Assembly (NCBI GenBank): GCA_030372865.1
Contig: JAUCQE010000281.1
Location: forward strand, 1-35,096
Length of the DNA: 35,096 nt
Source of the DNA: Pyrinomonadaceae bacterium
GTDB lineage: Bacteria; Acidobacteriota; Blastocatellia; Pyrinomonadales; Pyrinomonadaceae
Direction: 5' to 3'
Shown: positions 33,649 to 35,096 of the stretch, one piece after another
How positions within the stretch are numbered: the first letter of the stretch is position 1
How the letters are laid out: each line of letters begins with the position of its first letter
Program-made: the position numbers and the translations under genes
The notes under the pieces: generated by a model
What the model was told of the DNA's origin: nothing
The model's input: the letters and a program-made list of their open reading frames with translations, nothing else
The model's database searches: none

Positions 33649-34956
33649 CTAACCGTGAAGAGGATAATTGTTGAGCACCGAACGCAGGTTCACCTGGCGT
33701 AAGAGAGTTTCGACGTACGCAGCAAAACGGTGCAATATCGGCACAAGGTCCTTGTTGCCGTCGGCCGCCGGGATCTCTTCACAGAAACGTTCGAAAGATT
33801 CGCGGTCTTTGTAGAAAAGGAACTTTATCGGTTCCTGCAGGAAGTCGTTCAGCTCTTTATTGAGGGCGTCCATCCGTGCCTTGTCGGGCTTTTGCTCTGC
33901 AGCCTGGATCGTATTCATCACCGTCACAAGGTGGTCGCGAAGCAAGAGCGACTCGGCGAGTTTCTTGCGAAACTCCGGGAACACCTCGGTCGATTCGACC
34001 TCCGGATCTACGAACCGTGCAAAGCTCGTCAATATTTGCTGCATGCTGTCATGAAGCATGCCGTACGCAGCCTCGACTCGTGCATATGTTGTCGGTGCGG
34101 GCCGCAGTGCGACCAGACCGGCGAGCTCTTCGAAATAGGCCTTTTTCAATTCCAGCGTCGCCATGTACGAGGTTCCGTCGAGAAGTGCAAAGATCTCGGT
34201 CTCCTCGTCATGGAAACGCGAAAGGCTGTTGTTGACGTGTTCGATCAGAAGCCGGGTCTCTTCATAGACGCCCGAAAAGATAAGTATCGAGGGCTTGAGC
34301 GGCTCGTCGTTCGTCAGCATTCCGCGGACGATCTGAAGCGAGCGAAGTATCCGGCTCAACCTTGCCGCGACCGATGACGCGGCGGTCTTCTCAAAGAGCG
34401 GGAGGTCGTTCGAACTTATCAGCTGCTGAAGGTCTTCGGGCAGAAACCGGGTGCCGGTCGCAGACATCGTCGCGTCGAGCCGGTCATAGAGTGCAAGTTT
34501 TGAGATCTTGCCCGAAAGCAGTTGCCGCCACGCCTTCCATTCCGCGTAGCTGAGATTGGAGCTTTTGATGAGGGCGGCGTTCAGCACCGAGCAGTCCTGC
34601 AGCACGGCCGAACAATCGCCGATCTCTTTGCCGCTCGCCCCCAGAAGCGACTTGACGTTCGCCTGGTCGAGCTGGCGGACCTGACGCAGCAAGTCCGAAA
34701 CGCGAATAAGAGCGTCGTGGGTCAGGTAAAATTCCGGGTGCCGATCGCGGGTCGTCGCGTTTGTCCTGTCGGCCTCCGAGATCGAGCGGTCGTAAATGTT
34801 TAGAAAGCCGTTCAGGCCCGTTAGCCACGCCCCGAGGTCGAAGATCAGATCGATCGGTTCGCGGTCGGCGAAACGCGGCTTATAGCGGGCGAACAGTTCG
34901 TCCGTGTAGACCGTATCCGAATACGGCACCGGCTTTGAGGATGCTTGATCGAACAA
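33649..34956 (-). CDS. Large helical protein of unknown function, TTG start
   Basis: The track ORF begins at 35064, but the first 36 residues look non-coding (basic, Cys/Ser/Arg-rich). The TTG at 34956 has AAGGAG ten bases upstream and starts LFDQASSKPVPYSD, giving 435 residues. The protein is rich in Leu, Glu, Asp and Arg, with many long amphipathic helices (RVSDLLRQVRQLDQANVKSL, SSVAARLSRILRSLQIVRGM, SLSRFHDEETEIFALLDGTS), no signal peptide and no membrane segment. It is probably cytoplasmic and all-helical. I do not recognise a family or catalytic motif. It is convergent with ybbP, with five bases between the stops. Confidence 0.75.
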   Translation of the reverse strand: MFDQASSKPVPYSDTVYTDELFARYKPRFADREPIDLIFDLGAWLTGLNGFLNIYDRSISEADRTNATTRDRHPEFYLTHDALIRVSDLLRQVRQLDQANVKSLLGASGKEIGDCSAVLQDCSVLNAALIKSSNLSYAEWKAWRQLLSGKISKLALYDRLDATMSATGTRFLPEDLQQLISSNDLPLFEKTAASSVAARLSRILRSLQIVRGMLTNDEPLKPSILIFSGVYEETRLLIEHVNNSLSRFHDEETEIFALLDGTSYMATLELKKAYFEELAGLVALRPAPTTYARVEAAYGMLHDSMQQILTSFARFVDPEVESTEVFPEFRKKLAESLLLRDHLVTVMNTIQAAEQKPDKARMDALNKELNDFLQEPIKFLFYKDRESFERFCEEIPAADGNKDLVPILHRFAAYVETLLRQVNLRSVLNNYPLHG

Positions 34957-35020
34957 CTTTGGGATTCTCCTTGGACAGTAACGAGGTGAACGCGAGGCAG
35001 TCCGGGAGACTGCTATACTA

Positions 35021-35050
35021 TTTATACATTGTTTAACCCGCTCTGCGCAA
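35021..35050 (-). promoter_or_regulatory. Candidate promoter of the unknown helical-protein gene, followed by a leader hairpin
   Basis: On the minus strand TTGCGC (35050-35045) and TATAAA (35026-35021) are separated by 18 bases. Just downstream, where the transcript should start, lies an inverted repeat GCAGTC-N5-GACTGC (35013-34997), which would form a hairpin at the 5' end of the mRNA. The Shine-Dalgarno sequence follows about 25 bases later. Confidence 0.4.
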
Positions 35051-35075
35051 TGAAAATCGTACAATTATCAGAGTC

Positions 35076-35096
35076 ATGGCCGGCAGTTATCCTATG
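35076..35096 (+). CDS. Possible first seven codons of a gene cut by the window end
   Basis: ATG at 35076 is followed by six sense codons (MAGSYPM) to the end of the window. It is in the right place for a gene divergent from the helical-protein gene. An alternative ATG at 35050 in another frame (MKIVQLSESW) is also open to the end. There is no clear Shine-Dalgarno sequence before either, so this is only a pointer for anyone with the adjoining sequence. Confidence 0.25.

Overview
The window is a high-GC, gene-dense bacterial contig. The first 25 bases are leftover Nextera transposase adapter, so the 5' end is a library artefact and the first gene is cut there. The best guess for the source is an acidobacterium of the Blastocatellia/Pyrinomonadaceae type. 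This is inferred from the CPxC...FCLDDG mini zinc ribbon in front of a TolB-like/TPR protein, the many small signal-peptide TPR proteins, the MacB-type permeases without an ATPase, and the style of the serine hydrolase and sulfatase. No rRNA, tRNA, CRISPR array, integrase or transposase was seen.

Region 1 (1-1.5 kb): the C-terminal part of an M1 metallopeptidase, then a decayed second copy of the zinc-ribbon coding start (minus strand), then a 48-codon gene absent from the ORF track. That gene has a near-consensus promoter and Shine-Dalgarno sequence and encodes four REPNT pentapeptides. Region 2 (1.5-9.6 kb, all minus): a tightly packed run reading sulfatase, beta-lactamase-fold serine hydrolase, dihydropyrimidinase, GTP cyclohydrolase II-like protein, a C-terminal fragment of an APC-type permease, VOC protein, GNAT acetyltransferase, zinc ribbon/TolB/TPR protein. 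Region 3 (9.8-16.3 kb, all minus): AI-2E-family membrane protein, AGXT2-like class III aminotransferase, TPR protein, aldehyde dehydrogenase, a terminator and a small lipoprotein. Dihydropyrimidinase, aminotransferase and aldehyde dehydrogenase together suggest pyrimidine/beta-amino-acid catabolism.

Region 4 (16.4-24.8 kb): acyl-CoA synthetase and myo-inositol-1-phosphate synthase form a plus-strand pair. The synthetase carries an in-frame palindromic insertion. A convergent TPR protein follows, then a stand-alone phosphoglucose isomerase of the Tal-Pgi type, a convergent SDR, and a GH1-like glycosidase coupled to a second SDR. Inositol-phosphate synthase and isomerase both act on glucose-6-phosphate. 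Positions 24846-25087 between convergent genes hold nothing I can name.

Region 5 (25-35 kb): a minus-strand series tesA, unknown secreted protein, two MacB-like permeases, thrC. It is divergent from a ybbA-ybbP ABC transporter pair, the same tesA/ybbA/ybbP arrangement as in E. coli. The window ends with an unrecognised 435-residue protein read from a TTG codon and possibly the first seven codons of another gene. Other intergenic stretches are shorter than 300 bases; the longest, 1047-1334, is explained by the zinc-ribbon remnant and the promoter.
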